A DNA stretch of 64,000 nucleotides from Sacculina carcini (lineage: Eukaryota; Arthropoda; Thecostraca; Sacculinidae). The translations under genes were made by a program, and so were the position numbers. Positions 19,467 to 28,104 of the stretch are shown here, one piece after another; positions within the stretch are counted from its first letter, which is position 1; each line of letters begins with the position of its first letter. Below the pieces are notes generated by a model, which did no database searches, was not told where the DNA came from, and saw only the letters and a program-made list of their open reading frames with translations. Where the stretch lies: positions 2,197,362-2,261,361 of the forward strand of contig OU696572.1 in NCBI GenBank assembly GCA_916048095.2. Reading direction: 5' to 3'.

Positions 19467-20585
19467 CAGGGTGTTCCAATAAATTTGACGCCATTTTAAA
19501 TGCCCGTATCTCGGAAACTACTCAGTGAATCTTAATGAAACTACGCACACTTTATGTTGAACATCATAAGTTTTATTAGTTAACATTACAAAGAAAAAAC
19601 ACAGATTTGCAGATCATATGACAGATTTCACGATTTTCACAAATGTTCAATGTGAGCGCCGCCTGTGACTGTACACGTCAAGTCGGTAATCAAACTCGTG
19701 CCAAACACGCTGCAGCATGTCTTTGGTAACTTTCTCCAGTGTGGCAGTGATTCTCTGCTTGATTTCTTGAACATCCCCGTCCACATTTCCAGTACACATC
19801 CCCGTCCACATTTCCTTCAAAGAAAAATGGTCCATGAATTTGATTCTTGGAGATGGCGCAGAATACGTTCACTTTTGGTGAGTCCCTCACGTGCTCAATT
19901 GTGTCATGGGGATTTTCTTTGCCCCAAATGCGAACATTATGCTTATTGACTTTGACAGTCGTATTAAACGTTGCTTCATCACTAAAAATTAGACGCTGAT
20001 CGAACTCGTCTTCTTCAAGTTTCTATAGCATATCATCACAGAATTCTTTACGTTTTCGCTTGTCATCTTCCTTTAAAGCCTGAACGAGCTGCAGCCTGTA
20101 GGGTTTCATTTGCAATCGTTTGCTCAGAACGCGCCAAACTGTTGTTCGAGGAATCTGGGTTTCCAGACTTGCTCTTCTTACAGGCTTCTTGGGACTTCGC
20201 AGGAATTATTCACGAACACGCTCGACCTTCTCTTCCGCTGTTGATGGCCGGCCAGATCCTTTAGCCCTGCATAAGCAGCTTTCTTCTTTAAATTTATGGT
20301 GCCATGTCCAAATTTGTTCACTAGTTGGTGCATTTTTGGCAAATTTTGCAAAGAAGACACGCTGCACGCTCTTGGGTGACTGTGTTCGAGCATATTCCAA
20401 CACGCAAAATGACTTTTCTATTTAAGTGAACGGCATTTCTCAACCTGAAAAGAGATAAATGTCAAACATCAAACATAAAATCTTGAAGTGTTTCTATACA
20501 AGCTGTGAAACTTTGAGGTCATTTCAACGATAATTGTCAAAATTGTTGGCCTGCGAAATGACGTCAAATTTATTGGGACACCCTG
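19467..20585 (-). mobile_element. Degenerate mariner-like element, TA target site
   Basis: Terminal inverted repeats CAGGGTGTTCCAATAAATTT (19467) and the complement of AAATTTATTGGGACACCCTG (ending 20585) are flanked by TA on both sides (19465-19466, 20586-20587), the Tc1/mariner target. Length is 1119 bp. The transposase runs on the - strand and is broken (see next entry). Confidence 0.93.
19630..20450 (-). pseudogene. Mariner transposase pseudogene with internal deletion
   Basis: Recognisable parts in order: an N-terminal helix-turn-helix with a GRPST motif (about 20225-20400), a TTVWRVL block, an IFSDEATF block with the first catalytic Asp (about 19965-19990), RDSPKVNVFCAIS, IHGPFFFE, then a jump to EIKQRI...VTKDMLQRVW at the C-terminus. 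The segment that should hold the last catalytic Asp (QQDGAPPH-type) is missing. The junction is a direct repeat of GAAATGTGGACGGGGATGT (about 19783-19821). There are also premature stops near 20021 and 20206. The copy is inactive; ends and the IFSDEATF block place it among mariner-like elements. Confidence 0.88.
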
Positions 20586-20587
20586 TA

Positions 20588-21084
20588 CAATGGGCCCAAT
20601 TTTCTCGAGCCCTTGATGCATCTCTCTTCGTTTAGCTTTCAAATTTGTTCTATATATAACTTAACCTGTGACGATCAGGCTACCTCTATTCAGAGGCGTA
20701 GCTAGGCGATCTGCCTCCCGGGGTGGTGCATTTTTTGCCGCCTCCCACCATGTGTGATTGCTGGTATCTGAGCCGCAAGAAACTGTGTGCTTCAACACGA
20801 CTGTAATAGGGAATTAACAAGTTAATATGTCGATATAGCTAAAAAGACTTACCTCTTATAATAATGCATGCTTCCAGTCACCTAATCTGACAAGATCATT
20901 ATTTTCAATTGATCCTGCCTTCATTCAGCTCTTAATTACTTGTGATTAAAACAGCAAATATGAAACAGTATATTCACAGAAGATATAACGATAGTTCAAC
21001 GTCTTCAGCAGCTAAAACCTGCCTCCTTTTATATTGGTGCAACTGAGGGTATTTTCAATGTTGTTTTCAATTGTGCGCCACCAG
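20588..21084. other. Intronic or intergenic sequence, no gene recognised
   Basis: It contains a CAGAGGCGTAGCTAGG block (20690-20705), typical of the ends of degraded DNA-transposon MITEs, but the partner end is not evident. Confidence 0.4.
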
Positions 21085-21147
21085 ATATCCCCGGAACGAG
21101 AATACGTCCTCACCGATAGTGCCGGACATGAGTTGATATCAAAGAAG
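21085..21147 (+). CDS. Exon of an unidentified membrane-protein gene
   Basis: 63 nt, phase 0 at both ends, acceptor gcgccaccag, donor gttagc. It encodes 21 residues, ISPEREYVLTDSAGHELISK plus K, with good coding character. The exon is followed directly by a (CA)n tract (21154-21210). It joins in phase with exons at 22047, 22678 and 23929. I do not recognise the protein. Confidence 0.5.
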
Positions 21148-21153
21148 GTTAGC

Positions 21154-21210
21154 ACCACACACACACACACACACACATACACACACACATACACACACAC
21201 ACATACACAC
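21154..21210 (+). repeat. (CA)n tract just inside an intron donor
   Basis: CACACA with TACACA interruptions, starting seven bases after the donor at 21148. A (GT)n tract lies before the acceptor of the exon at 22678. Confidence 0.85.
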
Positions 21211-21224
21211 AGTGGCGTAGAAAC

Positions 21225-21480
21225 TGTGTCGAGGCTCGGGGGGATGACAGCCATCATGCGTTAGTGTTCAAAGTTAACTCAGTTAGTCAATTGCACGGTA
21301 CCCTCAACCATTTCATGCCTATTCAATTACAACACACATACCTTAATGAGTAATATGCCCAATGAACAGAAATCAGCAGAATTCTCGAGGTGGGAGGGGG
21401 AGGGTGGGTTATAATTGTATATTCATACCCCCCAGCGAATTCGTCCGGGGTATATATACCCCTCATACCCACCAGAATCT
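21225..21480 (+). repeat. Dispersed repeat R, copy
   Basis: It begins with a TGTCGAGGCTCGGGGGGATGA block, followed by CATCATGCGTTAGTGTTCAA and, further on, GGGTTATAATTGTATATTCA and CGGGGTATATATACCCC. A CAGTGGCG/CGCCACTG pair at 21210 and 21570-21577 may mark the ends of a larger element, but no target duplication is visible. Confidence 0.5.
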
Positions 21481-22046
21481 CCGTCCATGTAAACACACAC
21501 GTCTAGTCTTTTTCTTTAGACCCCCCCCCGGCGCCGCCCGCTCAGCTCCCCACCGCAAAATACTGGCGCCGCCACTGCGCACATATGTGTGTATTGATCT
21601 CCGCTCTGTAAATCTCCAGTGACAAATATTGACGCTAGCGAAGAGCGGAGGGGATTTCGGTTGAAAATCCATGAGACCACTTGGGTGATCTCGCATTTAT
21701 CTCATCCTTATGATGCTGTTTGATTTTCAATATTGGTGTTTTGGTTGTTTCTGTGGCTCGAGGGACTCAGATATATATGACATGTGGCTTCATAAGTCCC
21801 CACGCGATGTGTGTTTATTGAATGCTGTATGTTTATATTTGAAAAAAATGTATGAGTTGTGGCTAAATATATGATTTTAATTATGATCAACTAAGAACAA
21901 GTAATATTCTTGATTTGTACCTATCATAGCTGAGTCTAGTTTACTTTTTCTAGTTAGGTTTTTCCTTGGTTAGGACGTTCCGTCTGTGCAACTTCAGCTC
22001 GTGTTTTCTTTCTGATTTTCCATAAACTTTTCTCATTCTATCACAG

Positions 22047-22076
22047 GATTTTAAGGAAATGGATAGCGAAGAACCC
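22047..22076 (+). CDS. 30-nt microexon (DFKEMDSEEP)
   Basis: Strong splice sites: acceptor ttctatcacag, donor gtgagtat. It encodes ten residues, D-F-K-E-M-D-S-E-E-P, in phase 0/0, in frame with the exons either side. Conserved function unknown. Confidence 0.5.
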
Positions 22077-22129
22077 GTGAGTATATCTCTGCATTATATC
22101 GCCTTACCAGCATACAGTGTAGCCCGGAT

Positions 22130-22540
22130 ATAAGAGAGTTATCGGGAGTGGAGAAAAGGTCTCTTATATCCAGGGAAAGCTACACGTAACGTATAGAAGA
22201 CGGGCCCGAAGAAATACTTTCTTATACCCGGGGTACACTGTAGCCATAGTCGATGCGAGCTCTTATGCCCCTCGAAGGCAATTATATTGAGGCCTCTATC
22301 GGAGGCAATAATACTTGGGGCCTCCATTGTAAATTCAGCACCATTATAATAGATCTCATACTTTGGGAGAATGCAGTTACGAACAATCCCTCGGTCTCCA
22401 TTAAGCTGGGAAATTTTATGCGCTATTTTATTCATAAATTTTAGTATCATACGTGAGGCAATGGCGCCCCTCAATACTCGGGGGCCTCCCTGTCGGGAGT
22501 TTGAGAGGAGGGGGGGGGGGGGTGCTACGGCTCCGTTGAT
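22130..22540 (-). repeat. Diverged GC-rich dispersed repeat
   Basis: It contains inverted pieces related to the 18400-18720 repeat (TATCATACGTGAGGCAATGGCGCCCCTCAA) and a poly-G run at 22508-22521. No gene seen. Confidence 0.45.
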
Positions 22541-22584
22541 AGGAATTGCATTAAATCTAGATCGTTTGAAAGAGAACCCTCCTG

Positions 22585-22585
<1 letters not shown>

Positions 22586-22649
<64 letters not shown>
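22586..22649 (+). repeat. (GT)n tract upstream of a splice acceptor
   Basis: An uninterrupted GT repeat of about 64 bp, ending 28 bases before the acceptor of the 24-nt exon at 22678. Confidence 0.9.
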
Positions 22650-22651
<2 letters not shown>

Positions 22652-22677
22652 AATGTTGGTCGTTTTCTCGCGTACAG

Positions 22678-22701
22678 GCAGCTTTTGAGCGTACTATTTG
22701 G
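22678..22701 (+). CDS. 24-nt microexon (AAFERTIW)
   Basis: Acceptor ttctcgcgtacag, donor gtgagttt. It encodes A-A-F-E-R-T-I-W in phase 0/0 and precedes the membrane-segment exon at 23929. Two microexons in a row with near-consensus sites and preserved frame make chance less likely. Confidence 0.5.
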
Positions 22702-22899
22702 GTGAGTTTAATTAGCGGGCAAATTGTACTATGCAAACTATATGTGGTAATATGAATAGTAACATATCTTGTAGAATAACTATGTCGATCGCTGATTTGT
22801 GCTAGTATTCTATGAAGGTCTTTAGCTTGCGTGTGTGTATCTGTGTGTCAGTATGCATGTGTGTGGGTGTGTGTGCGTGTGTGTGTGTGTGTCCTTCTT

Positions 22900-23234
22900 C
22901 AGTGGTTCCTAATCTTATTGGAGGTCCTGAACCCCGCAAGTTGCTTACATGCATTCATCGAGCCCTTCTTGTGTGTTTGAAGTATTATAAGATAAGTCAC
23001 AAATCACGTACGATCAAGACAGTCACACAAGTAGGCTACTACTGAGTGGACCGAGTTGCTTGCTGCACAGATATCAAGGCCAAGTGATGTGGCGTGATTA
23101 GCTGCAGCCAATGATGACCAAGCAGATTTTTATGTCACGAATCATACGCGAGTGGGTGTAACAAACCGTCGAACCCCTGAAACTGCCTCACCGAACCCCC
23201 GGGGGTTTGATCGAACCCAGGATAAGAAGCACTA
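22900..23234. mobile_element. hAT-type MITE with 8-bp target duplication
   Basis: Ends CAGTGGTTCCTAAT and the complement of ATAAGAAGCACTA, 335 bp. It is flanked by TCCTTCTT (22892-22899) and TCCTCCTT (23235-23242), a 7/8 match. A related copy lies at about 37589-37911 in the opposite orientation. No ORF. Confidence 0.72.
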
Positions 23235-23281
23235 TCCTCCTTTTTATAGCACTGCTTGATTCTACATTTACCCAAGGGCAT

Positions 23282-23585
23282 AGTTTTGTGTCGAGGCTCG
23301 GGGGGGGGGATGACAGCCATCATGCATTAGTGTTCAAAGTTGACTCAGTTAGTCAATTACATGGAACACACATACCTCAATGAAAAGTTTATTGCGTAAA
23401 GTATAATTTTTCACATATTTATAATTTTTTACATTTTCGAGTATTGTTATTATTTTGCTAAGCTGATTTCGATGATAATATACCCAATGAATTGAAACTC
23501 AGCGAAATTATCGGGGGTATAATTGCATATTCAAACCTGCAGCCAATTTATCAAGCGGTATATATACCCCCATACCACCATACCT
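23282..23585 (+). repeat. Dispersed repeat R, copy
   Basis: Same blocks as the copy at 21225: TGTCGAGGCTCGGGGGG, CATCATGCATTAGTGTTCAA, GGGGTATAATTGCATATTCA, GGTATATATACCCCC. No open reading frame of interest. Confidence 0.55.
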
Positions 23586-23928
23586 CCCAGGATATACGCC
23601 TATGTCCAGAGCTATTTCAAGGACATAAAATTCAGTCTGCTAAAGTTTTATTCATCCAAAATGACAAGCTTCGTTATAGTATGAATTATATCAATGTAAA
23701 TACAGTATAAATGCGTGCAATAGCTTGATGAAAAACGTAAATTAACACTTAAATAATCATGGATGACTTTTTTCTACATATTGTATATTTGGAACAAACG
23801 GAGCATTTGAAAAATACTCCCGGAAAAAAGTTCAAAGATTGGGTTGGCTTATTGGACCGTACTACTAAAAACTTGATATTTCAGGCCTGAAAAGTATCAT
23901 GGGCTTAATGTTTCTTGTGTATTTACAG

Positions 23929-23990
23929 GACTTCGCTTTGGTGGCTAGCTTAATTATTATTCTAGTCGTATACGTGCGTCGAATCATCAA
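23929..23990 (+). CDS. Exon encoding a single membrane segment
   Basis: Acceptor tgtatttacag, donor gtacgt. It encodes D-F-A-L-V-A-S followed by LIIILVVYV and the basic RRIIK, a typical membrane helix with positively charged cytosolic flank. It starts in phase 0, matching exon 22678-22701, and ends in phase 2. The protein would have one helix near its C-terminus. Unidentified. Confidence 0.52.
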
Positions 23991-24092
23991 GTACGTATTT
24001 CTCAATCAATCTCAATCATGGCGGCTCGCGTCAACTTAACCTTCCTATCTTCTTGGTTACATTTGAGGCTGAATATCACCTGAGGTTGATCT

Positions 24093-24300
24093 GCAGTGCT
24101 GGCGCCAGGATTTTTCCCGTAGGCAGGAGATGAGGGGAGCTAAAGAAACAGATAAGGGGCTTGGTGAAGCATGAGGAACTACACTCGAAATGTTTGTGGT
24201 AAGGATTTTGGGGGACTGAGGAGGGGGCTTGGCATATTTTTTTGGGAATCGGGGCTTCAGTCCCTCTAAGCCCCCCCCCCCCCCCTTCGCGTTGCCACTG
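24093..24300. repeat. Degraded MITE-like repeat
   Basis: A CAGTGCTGGCGCCAGG end and a GTTGCCACTG end enclose about 200 bp with a long C run (24271-24286). A similar C-rich unit in the other orientation lies at about 25125-25280 (GGACCCAAGAGACGGCACCAGG when complemented). No convincing target duplications. Confidence 0.4.
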
Positions 24301-25686
24301 CTTATTTGTGGTTGGAGTGTGTTTTTCCAGACGTGCAGTAAGGTTGAATCGAAGTTAGCAGTGACAACTCTCCAAAAATGATTCAGCAGTTGTGGTTTTG
24401 CCAATTATTCTTAATCAAACGTACGTAGACACTGTTTTTCTTCTCAAAACAATTGCAAATTTCCTGATTACAAATTTACAGCGGATAAACTAACTGAAAT
24501 TTCACGTATTTTTGTAATATGAAGTACTGAAGCGAGCGTCAGCATGGCAGTGTATTACGCTTCTGATATCCCTCGCACAAATTCCTCATCCCTACGTGGG
24601 AAGATAGGCGCAAATGTGTAATTGTCTTCCATTATGTTGTCCTATTAGCGCAGTTGTTCTTAACCCTTTTTAGCGTTTGCATCCTTTTAAAATCAGCATT
24701 CAGTTCTCACGCTCACTGAATTCTTTAGAGCTATATAAAAAGAAAAAAATACACACGACGTAATAACAAAACTTCTCTTCAATATTCTCTCATACAGCTC
24801 AAAGTTTCTTGAACTTTTCTCCAAGTATTTTCTCCGGTAATAAGTATAATATAGGTAATATAATAAATATATAAAACATATATATATAATACATGGGTAA
24901 AATATGTATTTTCTTAAATTTTTCACAGAATTCCTGGCACCTTTTATGAACCAGTATCCCACCCTTTGGTAACCACTGGATTGATTGTTCCTCACTGGTC
25001 AACATTATCGTTGGTTTCCAGTGGAGGTTTGCCTACAGGTTAAAAATCTATAGTTTCTGGAGTAAAGACAATTCTAGGCGTTCCGATATTATGACTAAAT
25101 TATGACCAATAGCGAATCCACAGGTTTCCAGGGGGGTGACACAAGTTCACAGGGGGGTGACACAAGTTTGGAGAATCTGAACTCCATCCGCCTCCCAAAA
25201 AAGTACCAAGCCCCCACTAACTCCCCCTTAAATTACCCTGTCGGAAAAATTCCTGGTGCCGTCTCTTGGGTCCGCCTCTGATAGTGATTTATTTTTCATC
25301 AATATTCATTATAGCATGAACGGTTTATTACAGACTGTGGTGACAAAAAGTCGGACAAAACGACCAACGAATCGAAATTGACCGAACATCATCTCTGCTG
25401 AAACAATATGTTTAACCTTTTTCTATTATATAAAAGTATTAATGCGTTATATTGTCTCCAAACGCTTGTACAGTGTATAATTGAGAATGCTCGCAAAAGA
25501 TGGATAGATACCGGTTGTTTTCGTTCTGACAATATATTTTCGAAATTGTTCTGTTGTCAATACAAACATGCGCCTACGAAAATTCACAGGGTACCATTGG
25601 AAAGTCGTTGCCATTTACAAGTGTGAAAATCTTCAATTTCACGTTACGTTGATTGAAAATATAGTCTATCTTTTCTATCATTTCAG
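24301..25686. other. AT-rich non-coding stretch
   Basis: No gene or named repeat recognised apart from the C-rich MITE-like unit near 25125-25280. Confidence 0.4.
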
Positions 25687-25705
25687 CATGGAAATAACTA
25701 ATTAA
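25687..25705 (+). CDS. Possible terminal exon of the small-exon gene
   Basis: The acceptor tttctatcatttcag is followed by one base that would complete the phase-2 Lys/Asn codon, then ATG-GAA-ATA-ACT-AAT-TAA and an AATAAA at 25704. This would add a five-residue tail after the membrane helix. Supported only by phase and signals. Confidence 0.18.
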
Positions 25706-25881
25706 TAAAGATAAATGATTTCTGCACCAGCTTGTATGTGTGCTAATATTAATACATCAAATATCTCTACTGAGGTCACCATAAGAAATGGATGACCAGT
25801 TTTGAAGTTTCATTGAATGCACAACAACTTTGTCAACATGCGGTTGATACTGTAACGTTATAAAATCCACTTTACATAGAT

Positions 25882-26219
25882 CAGTGGTTCCCAACTTGTG
25901 GTACGCATGCCAATAGTCGTACGCGAGGCCCTTCCAGGTGGTACGCGAACACTTTCGGGGTCATGAACAATGGCACCAGGGCATGATATCTGATGTGCTG
26001 TGAGCAAAGTATTGTCCCTCATTGACCAGCCGGTGGAGAAGAAGCAGATACAGCCCTCACATTGAGTTGTATTTTCAGTTGATTCTTGTGTTCTACTTGT
26101 ACAATTAAGTAAATATAGTGATATCTGATCGAGCTGAGCTTCTCTGGAAGCAGGTGGTACGCGGCGACTATATGGGACCTACAAGTGGTACTCGATCACA
26201 AAAAGGTTGGATACCACTG
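25882..26219. mobile_element. hAT-type MITE with 8-bp target duplication
   Basis: Ends CAGTGGTTCCCAACTTGTGG and the complement of AAAAAGGTTGGATACCACTG, 338 bp. Flanks are ACATAGAT (25874-25881) and ACATAGGT (26220-26227), 7/8 identical. It contains repeated GGTGGTACGCG motifs. It ends 29 bp from the PHGDH stop codon. Confidence 0.88.
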
Positions 26220-26247
26220 ACATAGGTGAATGTTCCGGTGTGAACAC

Positions 26248-26486
26248 TTAGAGCTGTAAGAAAAGCACGAGCCTAAACTCTTTGGGAAGGTCCGACAATT
26301 GATCACGATCTACAATCGGATCCGAAGATCGAACAACGATTATTGATCCATAGTGACTCTTCAGACCAGCGGGGTCACTGTGTTGCGTCATTTTCATCTG
26401 GTGTTCTTCATCTGAACTTTCCTGCTCGGATGTGTTGGCAGAGACCAGAAGACTTGACACGCTGACGTTTTTCTTCATCAACCAAC
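26248..26486 (-). CDS. PHGDH: PHGDH terminal exon (C-terminal regulatory domain and stop)
   Basis: The acceptor on the - strand is cactaaacag behind a (TG)n tract (complement of about 26505-26530). The first two bases complete a Gly codon with the phase-1 end of the previous exon, giving an I-G-W-L-M-K-K junction that lines up with the I-G-L-L segment of animal PHGDH. SVSSLLVS follows, then a Ser/Glu-rich loop, a YGSIIVVRSSDP strand and a final FRLVLFLQL before TAA (26248-26250). Identification is by alignment to the family's C-terminus from memory; this last part is the least conserved. Confidence 0.7.
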
Positions 26487-26794
26487 CTGTTTAGTGAGCA
26501 TACGCACAAACACACACACACACACGCACACACATGCACACAAGCTGTGTGATAGGTTTTCACACTCAATTTGCGCCTACCAAACGGTGGTATGCCATAT
26601 TGCCGTTTAGCATTCAAATGATACAGGAATGCTAAAAGTAACAACGTAAACGTCAACATCGTGCATTTGGTATGGTGCATTTCAATGACGAGGGCGCGAT
26701 ATGATACATGTTAAATGGGGTAAAATTAATAGCAAGTAGAAAAGTGAACACAGAGCTAGGCAGGAAGTGCACACACGAGCAAACATGAAGAATG

Positions 26795-26964
26795 CATGAC
26801 ACAACACATGTCTGACATCTGGTGCCATTTACTGCTGGGTGGACAGGAGCTGCTGGATTATAGAATTCGCCCAATGACATCATCCTCCGCCGGTATTCGA
26901 ACTACGGTCCTCCCGCTTGTGAGACGTGTGTGCTACCACTACACCACCGAGTCCAACAAAGGCA
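26795..26964 (-). mobile_element. tRNA-Val-derived SINE, 3'-shortened copy
   Basis: The - strand head starts GTTGGACTCGGTGGTGTAGTGG (box A, complement of 26936-26946) and contains a box B GTAGTTCGAATACC (about 26891-26901). It continues into the shared CTGTCCACCCAGCAGTAAATGG body. It lies in the last PHGDH intron. Confidence 0.82.
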
Positions 26965-27189
26965 ACCAGGCAGGTAATCTTGTGGCAGGTACGGGAATGA
27001 ACGGCTTATCAACCGAGTGGATGAATGTTTGCAAACGTTGGCGTACTTGGAGGGCACTGAAGTACAAAACTCAACACTGCCAACGTTTGGGTACTTTTGT
27101 TTGTTACGGTAGTTCTCGACGGGAACCACGATGTTACGCCCCACATACGTCTTGTACCGCTTCAGCTCCGGCTCATTTTCTTTAGATAA
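26965..27189 (-). other. Unexplained open frame in the last PHGDH intron
   Basis: An open - strand frame with coding-like composition (RYKTYVGRNIVVPVENYRNK block). It follows an AG acceptor (ttatctaaag) and is phase-compatible with the preceding PHGDH exon, but it has no similarity to the PHGDH C-terminus and runs into a SINE without a good donor. Possibly an alternative exon, an old coding fragment or chance. Confidence 0.25.
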
Positions 27190-27286
27190 GGTTAGACTAG
27201 GTAGATTACAAAAGGAGAAAGATAGTCGGGACTGAGGCGGGAGCAAACGTACCTGAGGCGTAATGTCCCTAGCTACGTTCTCTCAC

Positions 27287-27309
27287 CGATCAGTGTAGCG
27301 ATGTCAGAC
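27287..27309 (-). CDS. PHGDH: PHGDH exon, 3' piece cut off by the Polinton
   Basis: The last 23 nt of an exon whose first 224 nt are at 35590-35813. The piece encodes S-D-I-A-T-L-I plus one base and has a donor gtgaga. Removing the Polinton and one copy of the GTGTT duplication gives a 247-nt exon (82 codons plus one base) with an unbroken frame across the junction, matching the family's LLLFRTQTSDPAMLPTMIG region. Confidence 0.88.
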
Positions 27310-27314
27310 GTGTT

Positions 27315-27560
27315 AGTAGAAGAGTACTACACTTTGTGACATTTTAACTTAACTTTTTTGTGTATACCTAACCTAACCTAACCTAACCTAACCTAACCTA
27401 ACCTAACTTTTTTATTATATACCTAACCTAACTTTCTTGTGTATACCTAACCTAACCTAACCTAACCTAACCTAACCTAACCTAACTTTTTTATTATATA
27501 CCTAACTTTATTATACTTTATATACTAACCTAACTAACTTTATTATATACGTTTTTAATT
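27315..27560. repeat. Left Polinton terminal inverted repeat, (CCTAA)n-rich
   Basis: The first 45 bp match the complement of the right end almost perfectly (one difference in the first 40). They are followed by blocks of AACCT repeats (27366-27410, 27447-27486) separated by TTTTTTATTATATAC and similar spacers. CCTAA/TTAGG is the arthropod telomere pentamer. Confidence 0.92.
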
Positions 27561-27574
27561 GCGGAATTGTCAAC

Positions 27575-27943
27575 ATGAGTCAGGTGAATACAAACGTTGA
27601 AACGGCCAAGCGGATACTACCATTAGAACATCATGCGGTCAAGTTTGTTGCCGACACACCATTAATCTGTGGACACCCGCTGGAGCAGAGGATTTGGATT
27701 ATTTTCGGACGACTGGAAAAACACAGTCAGACGGATTTCGAACACTTACAAAAACAGCTTACTAATATTATGCAACTGGAGCGATATTTTGACCCTTTTT
27801 GGAAACTTCGTCGCGGCGCGGTCAGAATATTCACCAACGAGGAGCGTGCACTACAGATTGTGATCGATACACTTATGAGTCGGCCAATGAGAGATGCTGT
27901 TCTTGGAGCCGTTGCAGCTGCTTTATCATTCAAAGTGTTGTAA
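27575..27943 (+). CDS. Hypothetical Polinton protein, 122 aa
   Basis: Open ATG-started frame just inside the left terminal repeat. Mixed helical composition, no membrane segment, a PLEQRIWIIFGRLEKHSQTD stretch and an Ala-rich C-terminus. I do not recognise the family. Its stop codon falls at the start of a 164-bp sequence repeated after the polymerase gene. Confidence 0.45.
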   Translation: MSQVNTNVETAKRILPLEHHAVKFVADTPLICGHPLEQRIWIIFGRLEKHSQTDFEHLQKQLTNIMQLERYFDPFWKLRRGAVRIFTNEERALQIVIDTLMSRPMRDAVLGAVAAALSFKVL

Positions 27944-28104
27944 GATAATTACGGTGGGAGGGGAAAAAATTAATAGGTTAGTGTCCAGTAAACGCATTGT
28001 CCTTCCCGATTATCGTACCTTCCCGTATGGCTTCATCGACTGACCGACCGACCGACCGACATCATCATCATCGTTATTTATTGCTATTTATTTGTTGTGT
28101 CACC
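27941..28104 (+). repeat. 164-bp direct repeat, copy 1 (partner 30249-30411)
   Basis: It contains GATAATTACGGTGGGAG, a TTAGTGTCCAGTAAACGCA block, (GACC)n and (CAT)n runs. The partner covers the last codons and 3' flank of the polymerase gene, so copy 1 seems to be a displaced duplicate that now replaces the 5' part of that gene. Confidence 0.92.

Noticed and set aside
20756-20810. Possible last PARL exon (WYL block)
   Set aside because: No acceptor in the right phase and the following residues do not match the PARL C-terminus.
21210-21577. MITE bounded by CAGTGGCG and CGCCACTG
   Set aside because: Ends are suggestive but no target duplication is visible and dispersed repeat R occupies most of the span; kept only as a remark.
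27366-27540. True telomere or telomere-fusion site from CCTAA repeats
   Set aside because: The repeats are short, interrupted and form one end of the Polinton terminal inverted repeat, with the inverted partner at the other end.
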